The notes under the pieces: model-generated
What the model saw: the letters and a program-made list of their open reading frames with translations, nothing else
The model's database searches: none
Told to the model about the DNA's origin: nothing
Assembly: GCA_019279435.1 (NCBI GenBank)
Contig: JAAALK010000081.1
Coordinates: 57,837,318 to 57,901,317, forward strand
From: Zizania palustris
Lineage: Eukaryota; Streptophyta; Magnoliopsida; Poales; Poaceae
Reading direction: 5' to 3'
DNA: 64,000 nucleotides
Made by a program: the position numbers and the translations under genes
In this document: positions 46,000 to 57,222 of the stretch, piece after piece
Layout of the letters: every line of letters starts with the position of its first letter
Numbering within the stretch: position 1 is the first letter of the stretch

Positions 46000-46640
46000 G
46001 TGGGCACCATTTTTTCACTTGCTTTAAATCCACCTCTCCTCTCAGCTTCTCTTCCATCCTTCCTCTTCCCTACTCCACCGCTGTCCCTGCCTTGTCGCCA
46101 TCGCCTCATCATGGTCGTCTCGTCGCCATCCCAGCCTCATCACCATCCGTTCATCCCCGTCCCTTCATCGTCATTGCCTCATCGCCATCCCTACCTCGTC
46201 GCCGCACCACCTTTGTCGTCATCCCCGTCCTCATCGCCGTCCTCGCCTCACCATGCCACGCAGCCATCTTCGTGTAGTCGCCTCGCCTCATTGACATCGC
46301 CTCGCCATGTCGTGCGGCCATCGCCGTGCCGTGCATGTCGTGCGGCCATCGCCGTCACGATCTCATCGCGGTGCCCGTCCTCGTCGTGCCCTACCACTTG
46401 CGCCGCGTGGCCATCGTCGCGCCTTGCATGCCACACGGCTCTCCTCTCCGCGTCGTGCCCACCGCGCGACCATCGTCGCGCCATGCATGCCGCACGTCCC
46501 TCCTCTCCGCGCGGCCGTTGCCACACTGTGCAAGCCTCGTGGCCCTCCTCTCCATGTCGTGCTGCTGCGCAGCCGTCCTAGTCACACCCTACCACGCACG
46601 CCGCACCGCGCTGCGCCGCGTGCTCTGACTCGGCAGCCCC
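46000..46640. repeat. GC-rich simple-sequence part inside CACTA 2
   Basis: Irregular TCGTC/CATCGC/GTGC repeats yield Ser/Pro/Arg/His-rich open frames on several frames of both strands, which is a sign of composition and not of coding. It might be a worn captured gene or promoter. Confidence 0.6.
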
Positions 46641-47945
46641 CTCCGTGACACGTCATGCACTCTAGATGTTCGATTAAATGTGTGTACAGGACGTCCGTCC
46701 CATGCTGCACATTTTTGTTTTTTTTATTTTCAGTTTTTTTTCTTTGCCGAGTGTCAAACCTTCAGCACTCAGCAAATGATCCGTCACTTCTATTTTCCTA
46801 CCGTGAAGTTGTTTTTTTCCGAGTGCATGTATGGCACTTGGTGAACCCTTCACCGAGTGCCTACAAAAAAACACTCGGTGAATCCCGCTATGCCGACATC
46901 GGGCTTGCCGTGCCGTGTAACCTTTGCCGAGTGCAAAAGAGACTTTTTCGAGTGCCTAGGGCACTCAACAAATGTCTGTTCTCCTGTAGTGAGCGCACTC
47001 TAGCACTGACTGAATCGGCAGGTGGCTTGAAGCTGCGCCTGCTTTCCTCGCTCGATCGATGTGCCCACACTGTGTGGAATCCCTACGCAATTGCTACTGC
47101 CAAGGAGCAATTGCTACTGCCAAGGAGCACTAGCTGCTGCCTTGCACAAACCTAGCCGAGCGGTTTGCACTCAAAAGCGCGTATGCAAGATGCAGAACGC
47201 GAGAGAAATTCTCTAGCTGATGGCGATGAACAGGGAGAAATAGAAGGTATTTTCTGTGAGATTTGGTAAAGTGTAAAAGTTGATTTCTGATTGAGTTGCC
47301 CTAACCCTAAGGGGCTAGGCGCTTTAAATCACCAGCCCACAAAATAAAAAAGAACTCTAGACACTTTGGGTTTTTTTACATACTCAATAATAAAATAGAA
47401 AATGTCTAAGCTACCCTTAGGATTTTTACAGACTCAATTAAGAGTGACTGTGGTCCAAATGGGCAACAAGTAAAATCCTAACTAAAGGTAGTTTGTCGTA
47501 GCATGGATCTTTCGTAGGAGCTGCGGCTTCGCTTTAGGACCATCAGATTTCTGATGAATGTTCTAGATAGGTTGTTGGTTTTGCGCCGAAACTGACAAAG
47601 CGCTCGCCATCTTCGCACCAGGTACCAAGATTGGGCCAACTCGACTCTGCGGCCACCTTGGCCCAGGAGTCGCTCGCCACCCATTTACCTGAGTCAAACC
47701 CGGTCAACACCATGATGAGTCCCCTACCATTCCTGGCTCATGTACCCGGATTGGGCCGGCATAACTCCGTGGCTCCCTCTGCCCTGCAATCGCTCACCGC
47801 CCGTGTACCTGAGTCACATGCGGTCAAAACATGATAGGACTTCTCTTCTCCTCTTCATCTCATCCTGTCTCTCTTTGACTTCCGTTGACAATCACTCATC
47901 ATCTTCTGGAGCCCTGAGACCCATGATATTGAACATGGCTCCTCA

Positions 47946-48340
47946 CTAAAGGGACCAAATGGTGAGCGCACTGAGAGTGACTTCTCGGTAGTCAAAAGTT
48001 TAATCAACGACTAATGTTTTCTTCACTTTATTACAAGTTCAACCATTAATCTATTCTTGTTTAACTCAATCTTGTTCTACCTCGTTATAGAGCTTTCGAA
48101 TCCACTACCCGTGTCCATAAACCAAAAGAAACACACCGCCTACAATTGGTTCATAAAACTGCAATGCTTGTAAGTCTTTAAATGTTTACCCTTTCAAATT
48201 TAATGTGTCGTCTAAACTAATCGTGTATTTCCATAACAGTGCTGTAGTCAACCTCCTAAAACCAAATGTTGGTTTTATGTTACACACCATATGACATTGG
48301 CCTTGAAGATAGCGGATCTTAAATCAGCACATGTAAGATA
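47946..48340 (+). pseudogene. CACTA second ORF, end of Ulp1-like domain
   Basis: Pieces KGPNGERTESDFSVV and, after intron-like AT-rich stretches, a CSQPPKTKCWFYV-like segment (about 48240-48290) resemble the QPPxxxxCGxYVC motif around the catalytic Cys of C48 proteases. The Gly after Cys is not conserved. Frames are broken. Confidence 0.6.
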
Positions 48341-48846
48341 TTATCGTGCACTTTGTTCTTGTGTTTAATTTACTTTTCACTTATGTAAACATTGAGTGAT
48401 GTTAAAAACTCAATTATCAAAAATTAATCCTACCTAAAGGTAGTCTTAGCGAGACTGAGTTGTCGAAGATCCATTCATGACTAGCGGTATTCCTTGTGGA
48501 ACAAATCTTCGCAATGAATTGCACTTTTCATTATAAGGGCCATAATTAATTTTTAATTTTTCATGTAACAGTTGCAAACATTTGGTGAAACATATGGAAT
48601 ACATTTTTTTATGGACGTTTTATTTATGCAATGCAATCTATGATGGTGGTATTCTGTGATGAATTATGTGTTGTATTTTCTATGATGAATTCTGTGTTGT
48701 TTGCAATTTAAAAAGTTGGCTACCAAATCCTTGCTTTGATTTTGGATGCAACATAAAATTAATTATTTTTAATATTACCATAACATTAGTGATGGGTGAC
48801 ATTGGCGACCCGTCCCTAAAGGTCACAATAGTGATGGGTGTAAAGT
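48341..48846 (+). other. CACTA 1 3' non-coding region with subterminal repeats
   Basis: No gene is visible. At 48785-48846 the TTAGTGATGGGTGACA...CCCGTCCCTAAAG motifs of the 5' side return, so the 3' terminus was near. It is interrupted at 48847. Confidence 0.7.
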
Positions 48847-49979
48847 TGTTGATGCTAAGATTTAGTATAGCCCAGACCCACCAGGGATGCCGCACGGTCA
48901 ACAGGAGTCAAAAAGGGGTCCGATCAAAGGTGGTCAAAGAAGAACGTCCATATTGTTACTATATGACCAGACATGCAGGAGCCGATAAAGGTGAGAGAAT
49001 ATAAAGATGATCCAGAATAAATTACAAGGTAGATTACTTGGACGACAAGTCTCCACACTATAAATGTGTATCTAATTATCTAGGTTTAGGGACATACAAT
49101 CAACCACAACAAACTACTATTTTTGATGCATCACCACCCTTGGATTCCCAAGGTTAATCTCGACGGGACTTGGCACTTGGAACCGGGCTGCATCGTCTCG
49201 ATCTCCGGTGAAGAGGTGAGTCCCGCCACCCCAACGATCACATCAATTAAGGTTTGTTCTTCAAGGCTGCATCGTATCGATCTCTTGAAGTATTGGTCTG
49301 ATCAGTGTGATTGTCGAGTTTATCTTGGTATATTTTGTTAGGTCTAAAGCTGCATCAGTTTTGATCTCTTAGATTGATATGAATTAGGTGTCATAGTTTA
49401 AGGCTTCATCAGTTAAGTCCGACAACTTGATCTATTGTATCATGTTCATGCTATGTACCATTCATCTAAATAAAGTATGTTTTATCAATTGAAGTGTTAT
49501 TGATTTATCATGATTAGCGACTGTCTCGGTTAGGTTCAATCTTGTAGTTATGGTGATCTAATGGTATGAATATGTTATTTGGCATGCTTGTTTTTGTTTC
49601 TATCAGAGTACAAGCCGATAGGTTATCTTTATTTCCAAGCTATGCTTCATCTCCATCTAGGGGCACTCATCATCCTTATTGCATAAAGATGCTATTCTAT
49701 CGGCCAATAGAGTGTTCAGTTTGATAGCGTGGGCGTGGTTATCGGCCCCATGGCCGATAGGAGCATTTATTACTGCTTATTCTATTCTCGCTACAGTCAT
49801 CGGCTCGATAGCCGATCGGCGTTGCTACTAACGTTGATATTTTATGATTCCTTATATGTTGCAGGCTCAAACTAATTGGCATGCTTAGAACTTTCTTTTT
49901 TCTTCTAAGATTATAGGACCTACATTGGAGTTAAGCAAATCTCCTAGGGGCACGCGTGTGCCCAAAAAATACACCAACA
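48847..49979 (+). repeat. LTR of the interrupted Gypsy element
   Basis: It is 1133 bp, aligned with 39931-41012. It contains several GCCGAT/ATCGGC motifs (49610-49820) and a TATA box near 49068. Confidence 0.85.
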
Positions 49980-50165
49980 CGCTTTTTGGTAGGCCAAGTG
50001 GGACCTTTTTCAGATAACTCATCCATGACGGGCGAAATCAATGATACTAATATCATCCCGGTCACCATGGACGCTTTGACCAATGAATAGAGAGCGGAGG
50101 TACTAGATCACGTGGAAAACTACAAGAAACTATGCCTCGACACCTTCGACATGACTCAATCTGGT
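49980..50165 (+). pseudogene. gag: PBS region and gag start of the interrupted Gypsy element
   Basis: TTTTTGGTAGGCCAAGTGGG lies where a PBS is expected. A short frame from ATG 50022 reads MTGEINDTNIIPVTMDAL, then a TAG, then VLDHVENYKKLCLDTFDM, resembling Gypsy Tat-type gag N-termini. It is cut at 50166. Confidence 0.5.
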
Positions 50166-50660
50166 TGTGGGGGGAAAATATTCCATCTTCAGGGTTATTG
50201 CAGTAACAAGACAAAGGCTGGAGATTAAGTCCAAGATTTCCAGCATATAACTCTGGAGATACATTGAATCAAGTTCGAAGTATGATGACGGACTCTAGTT
50301 CGGAGTATATCTTTGAACTTGGACTCTTCCGAGAGCTTCTTTGCCAGCTAAGATGGAAGGCTTATCTTCTTTCTCATTAGATTAGTCTTATACCATTTTA
50401 GCCCTATTAAGGGTACCGAATAGTTTCCACTATGTCGGTTGTAATAGAGGGGTAAATAAGTCTTTTCCTTAATGTTTGAGCCTATAAATACCCCCCGTTT
50501 TACCCTGTAATAGGGACTGAATACAAGTTATTCAATACACACATTCGAACTATTCTAAGTTATTATCCTTTCGGAGGCTTAGAACATTTCTCTTCGCAAA
50601 CACTTCATTTGTTAGTTTCTAATCTTCAGAAACCTGTTAGCGTAATCTTTTACGCCAATA
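50166..50660 (+). repeat. Retand-like 5' LTR
   Basis: It is 495 bp, the same length as the solo LTR at 44468-44962. TATA is at 50481-50490 (CCTATAAATA). Confidence 0.92.
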
Positions 50661-50661
50661 G

Positions 50662-50680
50662 TTGGCACCGTCCGTGGGGA
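50662..50680 (+). other. primer-binding site of Retand-like element
   Basis: TTGGCACCGTCCGTGGGGA follows the LTR directly. This form is typical of non-chromovirus Gypsy elements of the Tat group. Confidence 0.75.
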
Positions 50681-50722
50681 ACCTAGTCCAAAAAACTTCG
50701 TTCTCTACCAAGTTCTTAAATC

Positions 50723-51687
50723 ATGCCTCCTAAGCGGAGTGCAGGTGGTAATCCTGTTCGGAGGTCCCCTCGGACCTCCGGAGCAAGATCTTCAGACACA
50801 GTCGAGGTCGGAGGACCTTCGACATTTCCTCCACCTCAAACTCTGGAAGGGATTCCCCTTCCTCGAGCATACGGAGTTCCTCCGCCTACTCCATCTATAC
50901 TTCGGCCAGCCGGAGTGCCTCTTCCACCTCAAGTTCCACTTCGAACCGATCCCTACAGTTCTCAAGACCCGAAAGATCCTTCCGGAGGAGATGAAGACGA
51001 TCTTGGTGATATGGCCGCTCAAATGGCCAGTCTCCAAGCTGAAGTAGCAAGGTGGCGGCAAGAAGCCGCGAGTAGGCTTCGTTCTCAAGCCACCCCAACC
51101 ATTCCCGAAGTGCCCGAAGATGACAAGCTTATTTATCCCGAAGCCCCGGAGAATGCTTCCTTCGACACCGAGTCTCCGCTGCATCCTGAGTTGCAGAAAG
51201 TACACTTCGACCCTAAGTTCAAAACTTCGAAGCTTTGCAAGTATGCCGGAGATGAAGATCCTGGAGAATTCGTCCGTTCTTATGCCTTAGCAATTGAAGC
51301 CAGTGGAGGAGTGCGGGACACTATGGCAAAATGTTTCCCCCTAGCTCTTCAAGGAGTTGCATTGCGGTGGTTCTGGTCCCTGAAGCCAGGATCTATCAGT
51401 TCATGGGGGCAGTTGAAGAAGAAGTTCGTGAGTAACTTTCAGGGTACCTTCGTACACCCTATGTCAACAGGAAGTCTTTTCCAGGTGAAGCAGCTCCCTG
51501 GAGAGACCTTAAGACAATATTTCAAGCGCTTCGCTCATACGAAGTCGCAAATTCGAGGGTTAACTACGTCTTCAGTAGTTGACGCAGCTCGAGAGGGAGT
51601 TATTCATCCAGGCCGCCTTGATAAACTTCACCGGAAAAGCATATCTTCTGTTTCTCAGTTGATGTCTTATTTCAAAGAGTATGCAAG
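50723..51687 (+). pseudogene. gag: Retand-like Gag, truncated by insertion
   Basis: The ATG at 50723 opens about 321 codons of Gag. It has a basic, Ser/Pro-rich N-terminus, an Ala/Gln-rich helix (MAAQMASLQAEVARWRQEA), then the retrotransposon gag core (LCKYAGDEDPGEFVRSYALA, MAKCFPLALQGVALRWFWSL, KKKFVSNFQGTF, LRQYFKRFAHTKSQIRG). It has no stops. At 51688 the Tekay 2 LTR interrupts it; the open frame runs 11 codons into the LTR and stops at 51722-51724. The rest of gag and all of pol are missing from the window. Confidence 0.9.
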
Positions 51688-54600
51688 TGTCGCGCCCCGA
51701 TTTAATAAATCAGGACTTTATTGAAATTCCATAGAAAATCAATAAAACAAGACGTTCATCATGAGACCACGTACAATACGAGCAATCATTCACGGTTCGC
51801 AGACTACATTAATACAAAAGTGAATAAAGGTGAAGAGAAACTAATAAAATCAAGGGTCCTAGATGAACGCCTCCTTCCAGTCTCGCCTTGACTGGGTCGC
51901 TACTCCAGACCTGCATCCTCCTCGTAGTAGACGGGCTCTGATGGTGTAAGTCAACGGGGTGAGTACAAGAGTACTCAGCAAGCCACCGAATGCAAATATA
52001 ATGCAAGGTAACAACAAGGGAGATAGTGGCTAGTTTTGCGGAAGTGAGTAATTTGTCAAGCAATTTAATATGAACAATTTATTAGTACTGAAGCGTAAAC
52101 ATGTGTATGCATCATCATCTTCTAACTCGAGGGGTACAATCAGCCCCACCTCGCTCAACAGTCCTTACATGCCATGAATAACTCAACCATTCAAACAATT
52201 GTAAACTAACTGCGAGTAGTCACACAACCCGCCCTTGACCGTGGGCTCGGCTTTTCGAAAAGATTAAATTACTCTGATCAGAGATGTACCACTGTACCCA
52301 CAAGGCACGCACTCATCACCTACACCAAAGTGTAACAAGATGACCCATTTCACGGGAACTCGTGCCAAAACCTTCCATATGGTCCTCCCCGACTCAACAG
52401 CACCCTCTTATAGGTTTCATATGGTGTCCCGACGTGTCGGAGCCCCACCATACCCCCCCCTTGAGCCTCGTCGATACAAGTCGCCCGCAGGCCTGCCCCT
52501 TGCCCCCTCCACTATGGTGCATCCAGTCGGAGCATTCCATACTTCCAGTTAGGACTTACCCATTAGACTTGTGGTTGGTACGGAAGTGCTTTGCAACAGA
52601 TCCCGCAGACCGGTCCTTATAGTGCCCCGGGTGCGACAAACCAATGCCCGAGCTTGCACCCGGAACCCACCATACTTATAACTTAGCCAACTCCAACAGA
52701 GTCCAGAGACGAGAATAACGGGGAATTTCATATACAGAATCCAGCTATCTATGACTCATTCTTTTTATCCTATAGTAGTTGTGCCGGTACATTGGGCACT
52801 AGCTAATAATTTTATAGTAGATGGACAAGGAGTTAAGGCTCAATAAGCATGGCTTGGGTTTGCACACCAGGACGGGGATCTAATAAACATAAGTGTAAGG
52901 CTTGATTATTGGACTAATGCAATATTAACCTATGAGTTATAGCGATAATTTATTAAAACATGGGCTCCAATATGATCAACTGTTTCCACAGGGGTGGTCG
53001 ATGACTTGCCTTGATCAGCAAATGGGGATGGAGGAACCTCGGGGTAGAACTCCGGCTCCTCGACGAACTCGTAGTCTTCTCGATACGGAAAAATAAACAA
53101 CATATTTCAATAAATCATCACAAAACATAAGCAAACAAGTTTTGTGGTTTAAATATGTGATTTGAGCTTTTATTGTACTGAGGTTATATTTAAGATCATT
53201 AAAAGTTACATTTTGGGTGTTTTTATTAATTTATTTCCTGAACTAATAATTTATCCCTAAGGGGTTTTTATTCAGTTAATTGCTAAGATTATTTTGTGCC
53301 AAAGTAGCATACTGTTTTTATGGCATTAATGTGTAGAGAATAATGTACTGATTTTAACAAAATTTGAATGGTGAAATTTGGAGTTGAAACGAGCAAGTTA
53401 TGAATTTTCAAAGTTTAAACTATATTCTGGATTTTTATTTAAACTGGAAATGGATTTTAGTCCACGGTGAACCAGGCTCACGGTGGACTGGCTACTGTGC
53501 GCGTGGACCTGTTGATCCAGAGCCGTCGGATCTGGATCTGGCGGTCAGGTGCGAGGCGGGAGGTTTAAGTGGAAATGAACGGCCAAGATTAAAACCGAGC
53601 GAACGGGTACGCGTGGACGCCTGAGATCGCTCGGGGGTTTTAAGTGGCGATCGACGGCTGAGAGGCCTCGATACCCCTTTGACCAGATCGTGCGGCGCGA
53701 TCCGGCACGGCACGACGTAAGGGGGCACGTACCCCCCTTCGTCTCCGGCGACGGCGGCCTCGTGCGCGATAGCGACGGCGGCGGCGAGCGCCTAGGGACC
53801 TGGCTAACGGCAAAAATGGAACGAGGAGGGGAGGGCGGTCATGACCGTATCTTCGACGATGAAGATGGAGGTCCGGAGGTGACCGGCGGCGAGACTAGAC
53901 GGTGAGGGGTCTTCGGGAGGCTGACGGCGACGACGGTCCGACGGTCCTCACGGCCGTTGGAGGCGTGGCCGAGGACGGGCTGGCGATGACGGACCCGACG
54001 GTGGCGGTGGCTAGGGCGAAGGGGGCCGGGATCGATGGCGATCGGTGACCGGAGGTGGAGCAGGGGAGAAGAGCGAAAAGCCGAGAGGGAGCGCTCTGGA
54101 GTGCTTAGCTCGGGTTTAGGCGGTGTAGCTGAGGGCGGTGGCCGAAGGGGGTTTATATAGGGGGTTCGCCGGCGTCTAGATGGAAGGAATCCGAGGGGTT
54201 CCCGTGAGCTCCGGCGAGGGCTTCCAAACTTCGGCCATGCTTCCATAATCGTGAAACCGCGTCGCTTACAGATGGAAAAGGGGCGGTGGCGCTTGGGGAA
54301 AGCGATCCGGGGAAATCTGAGCCAAAGCGGCGGCCGACGGTGAGGGAATCAGAAGGGGATCACCGGGGAGAAGGAAGGGGGGATCCCCTTCCATGGAGAA
54401 GACGAACCTGACAGGTGGGTTCCACCTGTCAGTGGGCGGGCGGGAAAGAGAGCACCGACAGGCGGGGCCGAGCGGTCAGCGGGCGAAGGCGGGTGCATGT
54501 GGCTGCCATGTGGGGCCGGGGCTAGCGCGGGCGGGAGAGAGAGGCAGGGGAACGCGCTGACAGGCGGGCCCCACAGGTCAGTGGCTGGCGGTTGGACTAG

Positions 54601-54913
54601 GCCGGGCTGAGGGTGATTTCAGGGTTGAGGCCCATTAAGGATTTTAAATGCTTTTCTGATTTAAAATAATTCCAGTAATTCATATATTTGATTTAGGGTT
54701 GAATCACTATTGATAAAAATTTGTAAAAATTCCTAAAATTATATTCTGGCCTCTAGTTTATCTCATAAAATTTTCAAGTCCAGATTTTGAATATCTCTCC
54801 CTGTTTGGCTTTATTAGGGCTATTTTAGGATTTTCTTTAATTATAAATTCCAGAAATGTATTTAATAATATTTTTCTTTTATTTTAATTCTTTTTAAATT
54901 CTGGGGTGTTACA
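51688..54913 (-). repeat. Tekay 2, 3' LTR
   Basis: It is 3226 bp, from TGTCGCGCC to GGGTGTTACA. Compared with the right copy it lacks about 50 bases near 53688, between two GATC-containing stretches. TATA (CTATATAAAC on minus) is at about 54150-54160. Confidence 0.93.
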
Positions 54914-54935
54914 ATCCTATCCCCCTTACAGAGAA
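54914..54935 (-). other. polypurine tract, Tekay 2
   Basis: On the minus strand CTGTAAGGGGGATAGGAT ends at the LTR, closely matching the PPT of Tekay 1. Confidence 0.88.
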
Positions 54936-54955
54936 TCTCGTCCTCGAGATTCGGA

Positions 54956-56499
54956 TCAATTCTCGAATAGCTCAGGATGTTGTGCCTTGAGTTCATCTTC
55001 TTTTTCCCATGTAGCTTCCTCTACAGGATGATTGCTCCACTGCACTTTGCAGAAGCGGATGACCCGACTCCTGGTGATCCTTTCCTTGACCTCCAATATC
55101 TTGACAGGCTTTTCCATATAGGTCAGATCCTCTTGAACATCCAACTGCTGTAGGTCCACTTGCTCCGTTGGGACTCGGAGACACTTCTTGAGTTGGGAAA
55201 CGTGAAACACGTCATGTACTCCAGCCAATGAGGGCGGTAGTTCCAACTGATAAGCGACTTCGCCTTGGCATCGAATAATGGGAAATGGTCCAATATATCG
55301 AGGGGCCAACTTTCCTCTCATGTTAAACCATTGAGTACCACGGAGAGGCGTAACTCGAAGGTAGACATGATCTCCCTCTTCAAAGGCTAGGTCTCGGCGT
55401 CGATTGTCTGCGTAGCTCTTCTGTCGTGATTGGGCTGTCTTGAGTCGGTCTCTGATGATCCATACCTTTTCTTCAGCTTCTCGAAGGATGTCTGTTCCGA
55501 ACACTTGAGATTCACCGGTTTGATCCCAAAGTAGAGGTGTTCTGCACTTACGTCCATATAGGGCTTCAAAAGGAGACATCTGAAGACTGGCTTGATAGCT
55601 GTTGTTGTACGAAAACTCAGCGTACGGTAAGCTCTTGTCCCAAGTTGCTCCAAAATCCAAGACGCATGCCCGAAGCATATCCTCCAATATCTGATTCACC
55701 CTTTCCGTTTGTCCATCTATCTGAGGGTGGTAGGCAGTGCTAAAGTTCAATCTCGCTCCCATCTCTTCTTGAAGGTTCTTCCAGAAACGAGAGGTGAACT
55801 GACTTCCTCTATCGGACACTATCTTCTTGGGTACTCCATGAAGACACACAATGCGGGCCATGTATAGTTCTGCAAGCTTAGGGCCACTAAAGGTCATCTT
55901 GACGGCTATGAAATGCGCTACTTTCGTGAGTCGGTCGATAATCACCCAAATAGAATCATATCCAAGTTGGTCTTTGGGAGTCCGGTGATGAAATCCATAC
56001 CGATTGCTTCCCACTTCCATTCAGTTACTTTCAATGGCTGTAACAGTCCTGCAGGTCTTCTGATGTTCAGCCTTTACTCTTCTACAGGTGTGACACTCGG
56101 CGACGAACTGTGCAATCTCCTTCTTCATGCTAACCCACCAATAACGTTCCTTCAGGTCCTGTTACATCTTGGTACTGCCGGGATGAATGGAGTACAAAGT
56201 CTCATGGGCTTCTCTCAGGATAAGGGTTTTTATCTCTGGTTTATCCGGCACACATATCCGGGTTCCAAACCATATGGTGCCATTCTCGTCTTCTGAAAAT
56301 CCTGGGGCTTTTCCTTGCCTCATGTTTTTCCTAATGACTGCTATATTCGGGTCTTCTAATTGAGCTTCTCGGATCTGTTCGAACAAGACGGGTTGAGTCT
56401 CCAAGGTGGCTAGGTATGCTCCGGTGGTCAACCCGAGATTTAACTTTTCCATCTCTTTACATAGTGAGGGCACGTGATCTGAATCATAGTGGCTGTGCA
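54956..56499 (-). pseudogene. pol: Tekay 2 integrase and chromodomain
   Basis: From the right: GKAPGFSEDENGTIW, the HHCC region (HETLYSIHPG...CHTCRR) with a TAA at about 56162, then two single-base frameshifts close together (near 56060 and 55975). The core keeps all three catalytic positions (GMDFITGLP in a shifted frame, VSDRGSQF, GQTERVN). SYNNSYQASLQMSPFEALYG and a chromodomain (VQWSNHPVEEATWEKED) close the protein at 54956. The last 330 codons are open and conserved. Confidence 0.92.
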
Positions 56500-57222
56500 A
56501 TATCCCTTGCGGCTTAATGCATCGGCTACCACATTTGCTTTTCCGGGGTGGTAGTGAATACCTAAGTCATAGTCCTTTATTAGCTACAACCATCGTCTTT
56601 GCCTCAGGTTGAGGTCTGGCTGTGTGAAGATGTACTTCAAGCTCTTGTGATCCGTAAAGATCTCACAGCGATTTCCGACCAAATAATGCCTCCAAATCTT
56701 AAGGGCGTGCACAACCGCGACTAATTCCAAATCATGGGTCGGGTAGTTCAACTCATGGGGTCTCAACTGACAAGAGGCATAAGAGATAATCTTTCCATCT
56801 TGCATAAGAACACATCCTAATCCTTGGCGAGATGCGTCACAATATACATGGATGTCTTTCCGGATATCTGGTAGGGTCAGTATGGGTGCTGACACCAGAC
56901 GGGTCTTGAGTGTGCGGAAACTTTCCTCGCATTCAGGAGTCCATTCAAACTTCTCTCCTTTCTGCAACAACTTGGTCATTGGTTTGGCTATCTAAGAAAA
57001 ATTCTCAATGAATCTCCGATAATATCCGGCCAAGCCCAGAAAACTTCGTATCTCAGATACGTTCGTGGGTGGCAACCAGTCTGTAACTGCTTCCACGGTG
57101 GCATGATCTACTGCAATGCCTTGTGCAGAGATAATGTGTCCAAGGAACTTTACTTCCGCCGTCCAAAATTTGCACTCTCTGTACTTGGCATATAACTGGT
57201 GTTCCCTTAGCTTGCCTAAGGT
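56500..57222 (-). pseudogene. pol: Tekay 2 RT C-terminus and RNase H
   Basis: KFLGHIIS, FLGLAGYYRRFIENF and the RNase H motifs DASRQGLGCVLMQ, HDLELVAVVHALK and TDHKSLKYIF are visible. Stops are a TAG near 56990 (Lys codon in Tekay 1) and a TAG at 56584 (Glu codon in Tekay 1). A frameshift occurs near 56510 after DALSRK. Confidence 0.9.

Larger units (their letters stand above)
43222..46991. mobile_element. non-autonomous CACTA 2 with GCCGAGTG subterminal repeats
   Basis: The left end is CACTACCGAAAA and the right end CTCCTGTAGTG, with TSD AGC (43219-43221 and 46992-46994). Subterminal GCCGAGTGTT/AACACTCGGCAAA motifs occupy 43250-43520, 45895-45940 and 46740-46990. It has no transposase. The inside holds a 502-bp tandem array and a GC-rich simple-repeat part. 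A Retand-like solo LTR (44468-44962) is inserted in the array. Confidence 0.88.
42493..47945 (-). mobile_element. Sirevirus solo LTR, interrupted by CACTA 2
   Basis: It begins TGTAGGATCGAGAATAGC and ends ATGGCTCCTCA like the Sirevirus 2 LTRs. The flanks are CAAAA (42488-42492) and CTAAA (47946-47950), a TSD with one mismatch. The LTR parts are 42493-43221 and 46995-47945, about 1.68 kb. No PBS, gag or pol is present. Ulp1-like homology of the host CACTA continues on both sides. Confidence 0.85.
5086..48846 (+). mobile_element. CACTA (En/Spm) transposon, autonomous type, decayed and heavily interrupted
   Basis: The left end is a degenerate CACTT terminus followed by subterminal TTAGTGACGGGT repeats. 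The element encodes a TNP2 transposase in pieces (5738-6391, 17404-19069, 41013-41125) and a second ORF with a Ulp1-like domain (41126-42492, 47946-48340). Subterminal repeats reappear at 48785-48846, where another retrotransposon interrupts them; the true 3' terminus is not visible. Four insertions split it: 6392-17398, 19070-41012, 42493-47945 and 48847 onward. Removing each makes the protein homology continuous, most clearly across 6391/17399 and 19069/41013. Stops and frameshifts show it is inactive. Confidence 0.88.

Noticed and set aside
46000..46648. 193-codon and overlapping frames rich in Ser, Pro, Arg and His
   Set aside because: Several frames on both strands are open at once because of simple TCGTC/CATCGC repeats; no protein family resemblance.
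47085..47128. short tandem duplication of CAATTGCTACTGCCAAGGAG
   Set aside because: A local two-copy slip in a decayed LTR, with no further sign of function.
53492..54246. Arg/Pro-rich frames in the Tekay 2 LTRs (also 62671-63901)
   Set aside because: GC-rich LTR composition; frames differ between the two LTR copies and have no protein resemblance.
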